Shown here: piece by piece, positions 49,088 to 62,081 of the stretch
Numbering within the stretch: position 1 is the first letter of the stretch
Layout: the number at the start of each line of letters is the position of its first letter
Source of the DNA: Balanoglossus misakiensis
Lineage: Eukaryota; Hemichordata
Reading direction: 5' to 3'
DNA length: 64,000 bases
Assembly: GCA_040954595.2 (NCBI GenBank)
Contig: CM082594.2
Coordinates: forward strand, 434,001-498,000
Translations under genes and position numbers: made by a program
The notes under the pieces: model-generated
Databases searched by the model: none
What the model saw: only the letters and a program-made list of their open reading frames with translations
What the model was told of the DNA's origin: nothing

Positions 49088-51137
49088 GGGAATTCAATGT
49101 TAGAAATCCGTGTGGAAAGTATCTCTACCCGTTTGGAACTAAGAAAAGAATGTATTCTTATTTATTTTGTAAAAAAACAATATTTCGAAAAAAAGTCGAA
49201 AATGGTAATTTTGTCTTGGGTGATTCAAATTATACCGCCTTTTCTGGAATTTGCAGCACTTTTTACAAGAGAACGACACTTCATGCTCTATAATATTTCC
49301 GAAAATGAAGAAAAGAGTTAATTTTTTATGATTTTTTAAAAATTTACCATTTTTGTCAAAATATGGCCAAAATGGCTATTTTTTCTTGAATTCCGTCAAT
49401 ATCTCAGCATTTTTGGAGTGGTCGAAAGTTTTAACATACAATCAACATGTCATATATGATCAGGCACTAAATTCGAAGAACAAAGGTTTTTTATTTTTTT
49501 TTCTAAAAATGACATTTTCAAGGAAAATTTGGTAAAACGCAATTTTGTCTGCAGTGAGCCAAATTAGACGGTCTTTTGTGGAATTTGTATCGATATATAC
49601 ATACGAAGAGCATTCTATACTCCATCAGATTTCCGAAAATGTAGAAAACAGGTATTTTTTGTAATTTTCAAAAATTTAACATTTTGACCGAATTGTGGCT
49701 AAAATTGTTATTTTCGTGTTGAATGCCGCCAGTGTCATTGCTTTTAAAAGTCATAAAAAATTTTAACATACAAGCAATTGTTTATATATGATAAGGTCAC
49801 CGAATTAAAAAAATAAAGAATGTTTTGACTAAAAATGACCTTTTTGGTGCAAAAACGAATAAAACGCAATTTTGTATTAAATCAGCTCATTCAGAGTGCA
49901 TTTTTATAATCAGCACCATTTTTACATATAATGGAAATTTCATACATCATCAGATATCCAAATATGAAAAGATGATTTACATTTTAGATGATTGTCAAAA
50001 ATTAGCTGATATCTGATAAATGTAGTATTGAACCGTTCTGTTCCCCCCCCCCCCCCCTACATTATATGCGGTACGCTGATGTCAGCTTACCCGGCAGTAC
50101 TGCAGGCCGTGCCCCCAACTAACGTCGGTGTTTGAAACGCCCTGGTTAAATTCGGGCTTTCTCTATAAATTGACAGGCAATAATGCAGTCCTACCGGAAC
50201 AAATGTCGAGTGTTGACCCGCTGTGACTTTCCCTGTTCGGTTTGCCCGACTTAGCCAACGTCTTTGTACTAGAGTGTCGGGTCTTTTGCAGAGCCAGGCC
50301 GAAGGAAATCCGACTTGATCACCGTTGCTAACGAACGCTAGTGTCTGTCATGGTGTGCCGGGGTTTTAGTCGAGCCAGGCCGTAGGAGATCTGACTTGAT
50401 CATCGTGGTCAATGTACGCGTGTTTCCGCTCTAAAGGGCCGGGGCTTCAGCTAAACCAGGCCGTAGGAAATCCGACGTAATCACCGTTGATAACTTACGC
50501 CAGTCTGTGTCATATAGAGCCGATGCACCAGCCGAGTCACGCCGTAGGAAATCTTACTTGATCAACGTGGTCAATGTACGCCTGTTTCTGCTCTAGAGTG
50601 CCGGGGCTTCAGCTGAGCCAGGCCGTGGGAAACCCGACGTGATTACCGTTGTTAACTTACGCCAGTTTGTGTCCTATATATAGTGCCGGGGCATCAGCCG
50701 TGCCAGGCCGAAGGAAATGTGAGTAGATCAACGTGGTCTCTGTACGCGTGTTTCTGCTCTAGAGTGCCAGGGCTTTAGCCAAGCCATGCCGTAGGAAATC
50801 TGACTTGATCAACGTTGCTAACGAACGCTAATGTCTGTCATAGTGTGCCGGGGTTTTAGTCGAGCCAAGCCGTAGGAGATCAGACTTGATCAACGTGGTC
50901 TCTGTACGCGTGTTTCTGCTCTAGAGTGCCGGGGCTTTATCCAAGCCATGCCGTAGAAAATCTGACTTGATCACCGGTGCTAACGTACGCTAGTGTCTGT
51001 CATATTGTGACGGAGATGTAGCCGAGCCAGGCCGTAGAAAAATCGACTTGTTCAACGTTACCAGTGTGCAACTGTTTCTGCTCTAGAGTGTCAGGGTTTT
51101 AGCCGACTTATGCTGTAGGAAATCTGAGTTGATGAAC
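49088..51137 (+). repeat. satellite copy 19 (2,050 bp), class E
   Basis: It has class E front marks plus GAAAAGATGATTTACATT. Its C-tract is 15. Confidence 0.92.
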
Positions 51138-53189
51138 AGGAATTCAATGTTAGAAAACCCGTGTGGAAAGTATCTCTACCCGTTTGAAACTAAGAAAAGA
51201 ATTTATTCTTATTTATTTTGTAAAAAAGACAATTTTTCGAAAAAAAGTCGAAAAATTGCAATTTTGTCTTGGGTGATTCAAATTATACCGCCTTTTTTGG
51301 AATTTGCAGCACTTTTCACAAGAGAACGACACTTCATGCTCCATAATATTTCCGAAAATGAAGAAAAGAGTTAATTTTTTATGATTTTTCAAAAATTTAC
51401 CATTTTTGTCAAAATATGGCCAAAATGGCTCTTTTTCTTGAATTCCGTCAATATCTCTGCATTTTTGGAGTGGTCGAGAGTTTTAACATACAATCAACAT
51501 GTCATATATGATCAGGGCACCAAATTCGAAGAACAAAGGTTTTTTTATTTTTTTTTCTAAAAATGACATTTTCAAGGAAAATTTGGTAAAACGCAATTTT
51601 GTCTGCAGTGAGCCAAATTAGACGGTCTTTTGTGGAATTTGTATCGATATATACATACGAAGAGCATTCTATACTCCATCAGATTTCCGAAAATGTAGAA
51701 AACAGGTATTTTTTGTAATTTTCAAAAAATTACCATTTTGACCAAATTGTGGCTAAAATTGTTATTTTCGTGTTGAATGCCGCCAGTGTCACTGCTTTTA
51801 AAAGTCATAAAAACTTTTAACATACAAGCAATTGTTTATATATGATCAGGTCACAGAATTAAAAATATAAAGAATGTTTTGCCTAAAAATGACCTTTTTG
51901 GTGCAAAAACGAATAAAACGCAATCTTGTATTAAATCAGTTCATTCAGAGTGCATGTTTTATAATAAGCACCATTTTTACATATAATGGAAATTTCATAC
52001 ATCATCAGATATCCAAATATGAAAAAATGATTTAGATTTTAGATGATTGTCCAAAATTAGCTGATATCTAATAAATGTAGTATTGAACCGTTCTGTCCCC
52101 CCCCCCCCTTACATTATATGCGGTACGCCGATGTCAGCTTACCCGGCAGTACTGTAGGCCGTGCCCCCAACAAACGTCGGTGTTTGAAACGCCCTGGTTA
52201 AATTCGGGCTCTCTCTATAAATCGACAGGCAATAATGCAGTCCTACCGGAACAAATGTCGAGTGTTGACCCGCTGCGACTTTCCCTCTTCGGTTTGCCCA
52301 ACTTAGCCAACGTCTTTGTACTAGAGTGTCGGGTCTTTTGCAGAGCCAGGCCGAAGGAAATCCGACTTGATCACCGTTGCTAACGAACGCTAGTGTCTGT
52401 CATGGTGTGCCGGGGTTTTAGTCGAGCCAGGCCGTAGGAGATCTGACTTGATCATCGTGGTCAATGTACGCGTGTTTCCGCTCTAAAGTGCCGGGGCTTC
52501 AGCTAAACCAGGCCGTAGGAAATCCGACGTAATCACCATTGATAACTTACGCCAGTCTGTGTCATATAGAGCCGGTGCACCAGCCGAGTCACGCCGTAGG
52601 AAATCTGACTTGATCAACGTGGTCAATGTACGCCTGTTTCTGCTCTAGAGTGCCGGGGCTTCAGCTGAGCCAGGCCGTAGGAAACCCGACGTGATTACCG
52701 TTGTTAACTCACGCCAGTTTGTGTCCTATATATAGTGCCGGGGCATCAGCCTTGCCAGGCCGAAGGAAATGTGAGTAGATCAACGCGGTCTCTGTACGCG
52801 TGTTTCTGCTCTAGAGTGCCAGGGCTTTAGCCAAGCCATGCCGTAGGAAATCTGACTTGATCAACGTTGCTAACGAACGCTAGTGTCTGTCATAGTGTGC
52901 CGGGGTTTTAGTCGAGCCAAGCCGTAGGAGATCAGACTTGATCAACGTGGTCTCTGTACGCGTGTTTCTGCTCTAGAGTGCCGGGGCTTTATCCAATCCA
53001 TGCCGTAGAAAATCTGACTTGATCACCGTTGCTAACGTACGCTAGTGTCTGTCATATTGTGACGGAGATTTAGCCGAGCCAGGCCGTAGAAAAATCGACT
53101 TGTTCAACGTTACCAGTGTGCAACTGTTTCTGCTCTAGAGTGTCAGGGTTTTAGCCGACTTATGCTGTAGGAAATCTGAGTTGATGAAC
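51138..53189 (+). repeat. satellite copy 20 (2,052 bp), class F
   Basis: Class F has GATTTTTCAAAAATTTACC, GGTCGAGAGTTTTAAC and CGCAATCTTG. It is related to class A through GAAAAATTGCAATTTTG. The anchor is AGGAATTCAA; the C-tract is 12. Confidence 0.92.
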
Positions 53190-55251
53190 GGGAATTCAAT
53201 GTTAGAAAACCCGTGTGGAAAGTATCTCTACCCGTTTGAAACTAAGAAAAGAATTTATTCTTATTTATTTTGTAAAAAAGACAATTTTTCGAAAAAAAGT
53301 CGAAAAATTGCAATTTTGTCTTGGGTGATTCAAATTATACCGCCTTTTCTGGAATTTGCAGCACTTTTTACAAGAGAACGACACTTCATGCTCCATAATA
53401 TTTCCGAAAATGAAGAAAAGAGTTAATTTTTTATGATTTTTCAAAAATTTACCATTTTTGTCAAAATATGGCCAAAATGGCTATTTTTCTTGAATTCAGT
53501 CAATATCTCTGCATTTTTGGAGTGGTCGAGAGTTTTAACATACAATCAACATGTCATATATGATCAGGGCACCAAATTCGAAGAACAAAGGTTTTTTTAT
53601 TTTTTTTTCTAAAAATGACATTTTCAAGGAAAATTTGGTAAAACGCAATTTTGTCTGCAGTGAGCCAAATTAGACGGTCTTTTGTGGAATTTGTATCGAT
53701 ATATACATACGAAGAGCATTCTATACTCCATCAGATTTCCGAAAATGTAGAAAACAGGTATTTTTTGTAATTTTCAAAAATTTACCATTTTGACCAAATT
53801 GTGGCTAAAATTGTTATTTTCGTGATGAATGCCGCCAGTGTCACTGCTTTTAAAAGTCATAAAAACTTTTAACATACAAGCAATTGTTTATATATGATCA
53901 GGTCACCGAATTAAAAATATAAAGAATGTTTTGCCTAAAAATGACCTTTTTGGTGCAAAAACGAATAAAACGCAATCTTGTATTAAATCAGTTCATTCAG
54001 AGTGCATGTTTTATAATAAGCACCAATTTTACATATAATGGAAATTTCATACATCATCAGATATCCAAATATGAAAAAATGATTTAGATTTTAGATGATT
54101 GTCCAAAATTAGCTGATATCTAATAAATGTAGTATTGAACCGTTCTGCCCCCCCCCCCCCCCCCCCACTTTACATTATATGCGGTACGCCGATGTCAGCT
54201 TACCCGGCAGTACTGTAGGCCGTGCCCCCAACAAACGTCGGTGTTTGAAACGCCCTGGTTAAATTCGGGCTCTCTCTATAAATCGACAGGCAATAATGCA
54301 GTCCTACCGGAACAAATGTCAAGTGTTGAACCGCTGTGACTTTCCCTGTTCGGTTTGCCCGACTTAGCCAACGTCTTTGTACTAGAGTGTCGGGTCTTTT
54401 GCAGAGCCAGGCCGAAGGAAATCCGACTTGATCACCGTTGCTAACGAACGCTAGTGTCTGTCATGGTGTGCCGGGGTTTTAGTCGAGCCAGGCCGTAGGA
54501 GATCTGACTTGATCATCGTGGTCAATGTACGCGTGTTTCCGCTCTAAAGTGCCGGGGCTTCAGCTAAACCAGGCCGTAGGAAATCCGACGTAATCACCGT
54601 TGATAACTTACGCCAGTCTGTGTCATATAGAGCCGGTGCACCAGCCGAGTCACGCCGTAGGAAATCTGACTTGATCAACGTGTTCAATGTACGCCTGTTT
54701 CTGCTCTAGAGTGCCGGGGCTTCAGCTGAGCCAGGCCGTAAGAAAACCCGACGTGATTACCGTTGTTAACTTACGCCAGTCTGTGTCCTATATATAGTGC
54801 CGGGGCATCAGCCGTGCCAGGCCGAAGGAAATGTGAGAAGATCAACGTGGTCTCTGTACGCGTGTTTCTGCTCTAGAGTGCCAGGGCTTTAGTTAAGCCA
54901 TGCCGTAGGAAATCTGACTTGATCAAAGTTGCTAACGAACGCTAGTGTCTGTCATAGTGTGCCGGGGTTTTAGTCGAGCCAGGCCGTAGGAGATCAGACT
55001 TGATCAACGTGGTCTCTGTACGCGTGTTTCTGCTCTAGAGTGCCGGGGCTTTATCCAAGCCATGCCGTAGAAAATCTGACTTGATCACCGTTGCTAACGT
55101 ACGCTAGTGTCTCTCATATTGTGACGGAGATTTAGCCGAGCCAGGTCGTAGAAAAATCGACTTGTTCAACGTTACCAGTGTGCAACTGTTTCTGCTCTAG
55201 AGTGTCAGGGTTTTAGCCGACTTATGCTGTAGGAAATCTGAGTTGATGAAC
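53190..55251 (+). repeat. satellite copy 21 (2,062 bp), class F
   Basis: It has class F marks plus GAATTCAGTCAATATC and CGTGATGAATGCC. It has the longest C-tract of the window (19). Confidence 0.92.
54148..54166 (+). repeat. longest monomer C-tract (19 C)
   Basis: It is a pure run of 19 C in copy 21. The same position in other copies ranges from 7 upward, a mononucleotide microsatellite embedded in every monomer. Confidence 0.9.
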
Positions 55252-57308
55252 GGGAATTCAATGTTAGAAAACCCGTGTGGAAAGTATCTCTACCCGTTTG
55301 AAACTAAGAAAAGAATTAATTCTTATTTATTTTGTAAAAAAGACAATTTTTCGAAAAAAAGTCGAAAAATTGCAATTTTGTCTTGGGTGATTCAAATTAT
55401 ACCGCCTTTTCTGGAATTTGCAGCACTTTTTACAAGAGAACGACACTTCATGCTCCATAATATTTCCGAAAATGAAGAAAAGAGTTAATTTTTTATGATT
55501 TTTCAAAAATTTACCATTTTTGTCAAAATATGGCCAAAATGGCTATTTTTCTTGAATTCAGTCAATATCTCTGCATTTTTGGAGTGGTCGAGAGTTTTAA
55601 CATACAATCAACATGTCATATATGATCAGGGCACCAAATTCGAAGAACAAAGGTTTTTTTATTTTTTTTTCTAAAAATGACATTTTCAAGGAAAATTTGG
55701 TAAAACGCAATTTTGTCTGCAGTGAGCCAAATTAGACGGTCTTTTGTGGAATTTGTATCGATATATACATACGAAGAGCATTCTATACTCCATCAGATTT
55801 CCGAAAATGTAGAAAACAGGTATTTTTTGTAATTTTCAAAAATTTACCATTTTGACCAAATTGTGGCTAAAATTGTTATTTTCGTGATGAATGCCGCCAG
55901 TGTCACTGCTTTTAAAAGTCATAAAAACTTTTAACATACAAGCAATTGTTTATATATGATCAGGTCACCGAATTAAAAATATAAAGAATGTTTTGCCTAA
56001 AAATGACCTTTTTGGTGCAAAAACGAATAAAACGCAATCTTGTATTAAATCAGTTCATTCAGAGTGCATGTTTTATAATAAGCACCAATTTTACATATAA
56101 TGGAAATTTCATACATCATCAGATATCCAAATATGAAAAAATGATTTAGATTTTAGATGATTGTCCAAAATTAGCTGATATCTAATAAATGTAGTATTGA
56201 ACCGTTCTGCCCCCCCCCCCCCCCCTTTACATTATATGCGGTACGCCGATGTCAGCTTACCCGGCAGTACTCTAGGCCGTGCCCCCAACAAACGTCGGTG
56301 TTTGAAACGCCCTGGTTAAATTCGGGCTCTCTCTATAAATCGACAGGCAATAATGCAGTCCTACCGGAACAAATGTCAAGTGTTGAACCGCTGTGACTTT
56401 CCCTGTTCGGTTTGCCCGACTTAGCCAACGTCTTTGTACTAGAGTGTCGGGTCTTTTGCAGAGCCAGGCCGAAGGAAATCCGACTTGATCACCGTTGCTA
56501 ACGAACGCTAGTGTCTGTCATGGTGTGCCGGGGTTTTAGTCGAGCCAGGCCGTAGGAGATCTGACTTGATCATCGTGGTCAATGTACGCGTGTTTCCGCT
56601 CTAAAGTGCCGGGGCTTCAGCTAAACCAGGCCGTAGGAAATCCGACGTAATCACCGTTGATAACTTACGCCAGTCTGTGTCATATAGAGCCGGTGCACCA
56701 GCCGAGTCACGCCGTAGGAAATCTGACTTGATCAACGTGGTCAATGTACGCCTGTTTCTGCTCTAGAGTGCCGGGGCTTCAGCTGAGCCAGGCCGTAAGA
56801 AAACCCGACGTGATTACCGTTGTTAACTTACGCCAGTCTGTGTCCTATATATAGTGCCGGGGCATCAGCCGTGCCAGGCCGAAGGAAATGTGAGAAGATC
56901 AACGTGGTCTCTGTACGCGTGTTTCTGCTCTAGAGTGCCAGGGCTTTAGTTAAGCCATGCCGTAGGAAATCTGACGTGATCAAAGTTGCTAACGAACGCT
57001 AGTGTCTGTCATAGTGTGCCGGGGTTTTAGTCGAGCCAGGCCGTAGGAGATCAGACTTGATCAACGTGGTCTCTGTACGCGTGTTTCTGCTCTAGAGTGC
57101 CGGGGCTTTATCCAAGCCATGCCGTAGAAAATCTGACTTGATCACCGTTGCTAACGTACGCTAGTGTCTGTCATATTGTGACGGAGATTTAGCCGAGCCA
57201 GGTCGTAGAAAAATCGACTTGTTCAACGTTACCAGTGTGCAACTGTTTCTGCTCTAGAGTGTCAGGGTTTTAGCCGACTTATGCTGTAGGAAATCTGAGT
57301 TGATGAAC
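55252..57308 (+). repeat. satellite copy 22 (2,057 bp), class F
   Basis: It is almost identical to copy 21, sharing GAATTCAGTCAATATC, GTCAAGTGTTGAACCG and AGTTAAGCCATGCC. Its C-tract is 16. Confidence 0.92.
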
Positions 57309-59196
57309 GGGAATTCAATGTTAGAAAACCCGTGTGGAAAGTATCTCTACCCGTTTGAAACTAAGAAAAGAATTTATTCTTATTTATTTTGTAAAAAAAG
57401 ACAATTTTTCGAAAAAAAGTTGAAAATGGTAATTTTGTCTTGGGTGATTCAAATTATACCGCCTTTTCTGGAATTTGCAGCACTTTTTGCAAGAGAACGA
57501 CACTTCATGCTCCATAATATTTCCGAAAATGAAGAAAAGAGTTAATTTTTTATGATTTTTCAAAAATTTACCATTTTTGTCAAAATATGGCCAAAATGGC
57601 TATTTTTCTTGAATTCCGTCAATATCTCTGCATTTTTGGAGTGGTCGAGAGTTTTAACATACAATCAACATGTCATATATGATCAGGGCACCAAATTCGA
57701 AGAACAAAGGTTTTTTTATTTTTTTTTCTAAAAATGACATTTTCAAGGAAAATTTGGTAAAACGCAATTTTGTCTGCAGTGAGCCAAATTAGACGGTCTT
57801 TTGTGGAATTTGTATCGATATATACATACGAAGAGCATTCTATACTCCATCAGATTTCCGAAAATGTAGAAAACAGGTATTTTTTGTAATTTTCAAAAAT
57901 TTACCATTTTGACCAAATTGTGGCTAAAATTGTTATTTTCGTGATGAATGCCGCCAGTGTCACTGCTTTTAAAAGTCATAAAAACTTTTAACATACAAGC
58001 AATTGTTTATATATGATCAGGTCACCGAATTAAAAATATAAAGAATGTTTTGCCTAAAAATGACCTTTTTGGTGCAAAAACGAATAAAACGCAATCTTGT
58101 ATTAAATCAGTTCATTCAGAGTGCATGTTTTATAATAAGCACCATTTTTACATATAATGGAAATTTCATACATCATCAGATATCCAAATATGAAAAAATG
58201 ATTTAGATTTTAGATGATTGTCCAAAATTAGCTGATATCTAATAAATGTAGTATTGAACCGTTCTGTCCCCCCCCCCCTACATTATATGCGGTACGCCGA
58301 TGTCAGCTTACCCGGCAGTACTGCAGGCCGTGCCCCCAAATAACGTCGGTGTTTGAAACGCCCTGGTTAAATTCGGGCTTTCTCTATAAATTGACAGGCA
58401 ATAATGCAGTCCTACCCGAACAAATGTCGAGTGTTGACCCGCTGTGACTTTCCCTCTTCGGTTTGCCCGACTTAGCCAACGTCTCTGTACTAATGTGTCG
58501 GGTCTTTTGCAGAGCCAGGCCGAAGGAAATCCGACTTGATCACCGTTGCTAACGAACGCTAGTGTCTGTCATGGTGTGCCGGGGTTTTAGTCGAGCCAGG
58601 CCGTAGGAGATCTGACTTGATCATCGTGGTCAATGTACGCGTGTTTCCGCTCTGAAGTGCCGGGGCTTCAGCTAAACCATGCCGTAGGAAATCCGACGTA
58701 ATCACCGTTGATAACTTACGCCAGTCTGTGTCATATAGAGCCGGCGCACCAGCCGAGTCACGCCGTAGGAAATCTGACTTGATCAACGTGGTCACTGTAC
58801 GCCTCTTTCTGCTCTAGAGTGCCGGGGCTTCATCTGAGCCCGGCCGTAGGAAACCCGACGTGATTACCGTTGTTAACTTACGCCAGTCTGTGTCCTATAT
58901 ATAGTGCCGGGGCATCAGCCGTGCCAGGCCGAAGGAAATGTGAGTAGATCAACGTGGTCTCTGTACGCGTGTTTCTGCTCTAGAGTGCCGGGGCTTTATC
59001 CAACCCATGCCGTAGAAAATCTGACTTGATCACCGTTGCTAACGTACGCTAGTGTCTGTCATATTGTGACGGAGATTTAGCCGAGCCAGGCCGTAGAAAA
59101 ATCGACTTGTTCAACGTTACCAGTGTGCAACTGTTTCTGCTCTAGAGTGTCAGGGTTTTAGCCGACTTATGCTGTAGGAAATCTGAGTTGATGAAC
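57309..59196 (+). repeat. satellite copy 23 (1,888 bp), class F, two 81-bp units missing
   Basis: It has a class F front, and a class B-like link (AAATAACGTCGG) and tail. One dimer is missing relative to the norm. Its C-tract is 11. Confidence 0.92.
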
Positions 59197-61570
59197 GAGA
59201 ATTCAATGTTAGAAAACCCGTGTGGAAAGTATCTCTACCCGTTTGAAACTAAGAAAAGAATTTATTCTTATTTATTTTGTAAAAATCACAATTTTTCGAA
59301 AAAAAGTCGAAAATGGTAATTTTGTCATGGGTGATTCAAATTATACCGCCTTTTCTGGAATTTGCAGCACTTTTTACAAGAGAACGACACTTCATGCTCC
59401 ATAATATTTCCGAAAATGAAGAAAAGAGTTAATTTTTTATGATTTTTTAAAAATTTACCATTTTTGTCAAAATATGGCCAAAATGGCTATTTTTTCTTGA
59501 ATTCCGTCAATATCTCTGCATTTTTGGAGTGGTCGAAAGTTTTAACATACAATCAACATGTCATATATGATCAGGGCACCAAATTCGAAGAACGAAGGTT
59601 TTTTTTATTTTTTTTTCTAAAAATGACATTTTCAAGGAAAATTTGGTAAAACGCAATTTTGTCTGCAGTGAGCCAAATTGGCCGTTTTTTTGTGGAATTT
59701 GTATCGATATATGTATACGAAGAGCATTCTGTACTCCATCAGATTTCCGAAAATGTAGAAAACAGGTATTTTTTGTAATTTTCAAAAATTTACCATTTTG
59801 ACCAAATTGTGGCTAAAATTGTTATTTTCGTGATGAATGCCGCCAGTGTCACTGCTTTTAAAAGTCATTAAAACTTTTAACATACAAGCAATTGTTTATA
59901 TATGATCAGGTCACCGAATTTAAAGAATAAAGAATGTTTTCCCTAAAAATGACCTTTTTGGTGCAAAAACGAATAAAACGCAATTTTGTATTAAATCAGC
60001 TCATTCAGAGTGCATTTTTTAAAATCATCACCATTTTTACATATAATGGAAATTTCATACATCATCAGATATCCAAATATGAAAAAATGATTTAGATTTT
60101 AGATGATTGTCCAAAAGTAGCTGATATCTAATAAATATAGTATTGAACCGTTCTGTTCCCCCCCCCCCCTACATTAAATGCGGTACGCCGATGTCAGCTT
60201 ACCCGTCAGTACTGCAGGCCGTGCCCACAACTAACGTCGGTGTTTGAAACGCCCTGGTTAAATTCGGGCTTTCTCTATAAATTGACAGGCAATAATGCAG
60301 TCCTACCCGAACAAATGTCGAGTGTTGACCCGCTGTGACTTTCCCTCTTCGGTTTGCCCGACTTAGCCAACGTCTTTGTACTAGAGTGTCGGGTGTTTTG
60401 CAGAGCCAGGCCGAAGGAAATCCGACTTGATCACCGTTGCTAACGAACGCTAGTGTCTGTCATGGTGTGCCGGGGTTTTAGTCGAGCCAGGCCGTAGGAG
60501 ATCTGACTGGATCATCGTGGTCAATGTACGCGTGTTTCCGCTCTAAAGTGCCGGGGCTTCAGCTAAACCAGGCCGTAGGAAATCCGACGTAATCACCGTT
60601 GATAACTTACGCCAGTCTGTGTCATATAGAGCCGGTGCACCAGCCGAGTCACGCCGTAGGAATCTAATTTGATCAACGTGGTCAATGTACGCCTGTTTCT
60701 GCTCTAGAGTGCCGGGGCTTCAGCTGAGCTAGGCCGTAGGAAACCCGACGTGATTACCGTTGTTAACTTACGCCAGTCTGTGTCCTATATATAGTGCGGG
60801 GCATCAGCCGTGCCAGGCCTAAGGAAATGTGAGTAGATCAATGTGGTCTCTGTACGCGTGTTTCTGCTCTAGAATGCCAGGGCTTTAGCCAAGCCATGCC
60901 GTAGGAAATCTGAATTGATCAACGTTGCTAACGAACGCTAGTGTCTGTCATAGTGTGCCGGGGTTTTAGTCGAGCCAAGCCGTAGGAGATCTGACTTGAT
61001 CATCGTGGTCAATGTACGCCTGTTTCTGCTCTAGAGAGCCAGGGCTTCAGCTGAGCCAGGCCGTAGGAAACCCGACGTGATTACCGTTGTTAACTTACGC
61101 CAGTTTGTGTCCTATATATAGTGCCGGGGCACCAGCGGAGTCACGCCGTAGGAAATGTGAGTAGATCAACGTGGTCTCTGTACGCGTGTTTCTGCTCTAG
61201 AGTGCCAGGGCTTTAGCCAAGCCATGCCGTAGAAAATCTGACTTGATCACCGTTGCTAACGAACGCTAGTGTCTGTCATAGTGTGCCGGGGTTTTAGTCG
61301 AACCAAGCCGTAGGAGATCAGACTTGATCAACGTGGTCTCTGTACGCGTGTTTCTGCTCTGGAGTGCCGGGGCTTTATCCAAGCCATGCCGTAGAAAATC
61401 TGACTTGATCACCGTTGCTAACCTACGCTAGTGTCTGTCATATTGTGACGGAGATTTAGCCGAGCCAGGCCGTAGAAAAATCGACTTGTTCAACGTTACC
61501 AGTGTGCAACTGTTTCTGTTCTAGAGTGTCAGGGTTTTAGCCGACTTGTAGGAAATCTGAGTTGATGAAC
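59197..61570 (+). repeat. satellite copy 24 (2,374 bp), class D, four extra 81-bp units
   Basis: Private marks are GATCTGACTGGATCATCG (60498-60515) and TTTTTTAAAATCATCACC. One tail unit near 61130 is a patchwork (GGGGCACCAGCGGAGTCACG joined to a GTGAGTAGATC unit). Its reversed counterpart starts after 62080. Confidence 0.92.
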
Positions 61571-62022
61571 GGGAATTCAATGTTAGAAATCCGTGTGGAA
61601 AGTATCTCTACCCGTTTGGAACTAAGAAAAGAATTTATTCTTATTTATTTTGTAAAAAAAACAATATTTCGAAAAAAAGTCGAAAATGGTAATTTTGTCT
61701 TGGGTGATTCAAATTATACCGCCTTTTCTGGAATTTGCAGCACTTTTTACAAGAGAACGACACTTCATGCTCTATAATATTTCCGAAAATGAAGAAAAGA
61801 GTTAATTTTTTATGATTTTTTAAAAATTTACCATTTTTGTCAAAATATGGCCAAAATGGCTATTTTTTCTTGAATTCCGTCAATATCTCAGCATTTTTGG
61901 AGTGGTCGAAAGTTTTAACATACAATCAACATGTCATATATGATCAGGCACTAAATTCGAAGAACAAAGGTTTTTTATTTTTTTCTTCTAAAAATGACAT
62001 TTTCACGGAAAATTTGGTAAAA
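61571..62022 (+). repeat. satellite copy 25, class E, truncated at the inversion
   Basis: It is a class E front (GTTAGAAATCCGTG, AAAACAATATTTCG) that stops after GGTAAAA, where other copies continue CGCAATTTTGTC. Confidence 0.92.
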
Positions 62023-62081
62023 ATTATTGCCTGTCAATTTATAGAGAAAGCCCGAATTTAACCAGGCCCTGGCACTCTAGC
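62018..62081. other. compound inversion junction in the array
   Basis: Forward sequence ends near 62022. Bases 62023-62066 are a reversed piece of the link. Bases 62067-62080 (CCCTGGCACTCTAG) are a reversed fragment of an 81-bp unit, joined at 62081 to another reversed unit with about 12 bases (AGCAGAAACACG) missing. CCAGG and CCCTGG at the second join form a short inverted word. Confidence 0.85.

Larger units (their letters stand above)
11264..62022 (+). repeat. main satellite array, about 25 head-to-tail monomers
   Basis: Monomers are counted from the anchor GGGAATTCAA. Typical spacing is 2,039-2,062 bases; five are longer or shorter by multiples of about 163 bases, plus copy 5 at 2,028. 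No other insertion, RNA gene or supported protein gene is seen in this 50.8 kb. Orientation is constant until 62022. Confidence 0.95.

Noticed and set aside
58559-58795. Minus-strand 78-aa frame with an internal 27-residue repeat
   Set aside because: The repeat follows from the 81-bp unit being 27 codons long. Stops interrupt the same frame in neighbouring copies, and no start context or domain supports it.
11264-62022. CRISPR-like or ribosomal spacer interpretation of the array
   Set aside because: There are no unique spacers between repeats, no cas-like genes and no rRNA sequence; the monomers are contiguous and homogeneous.
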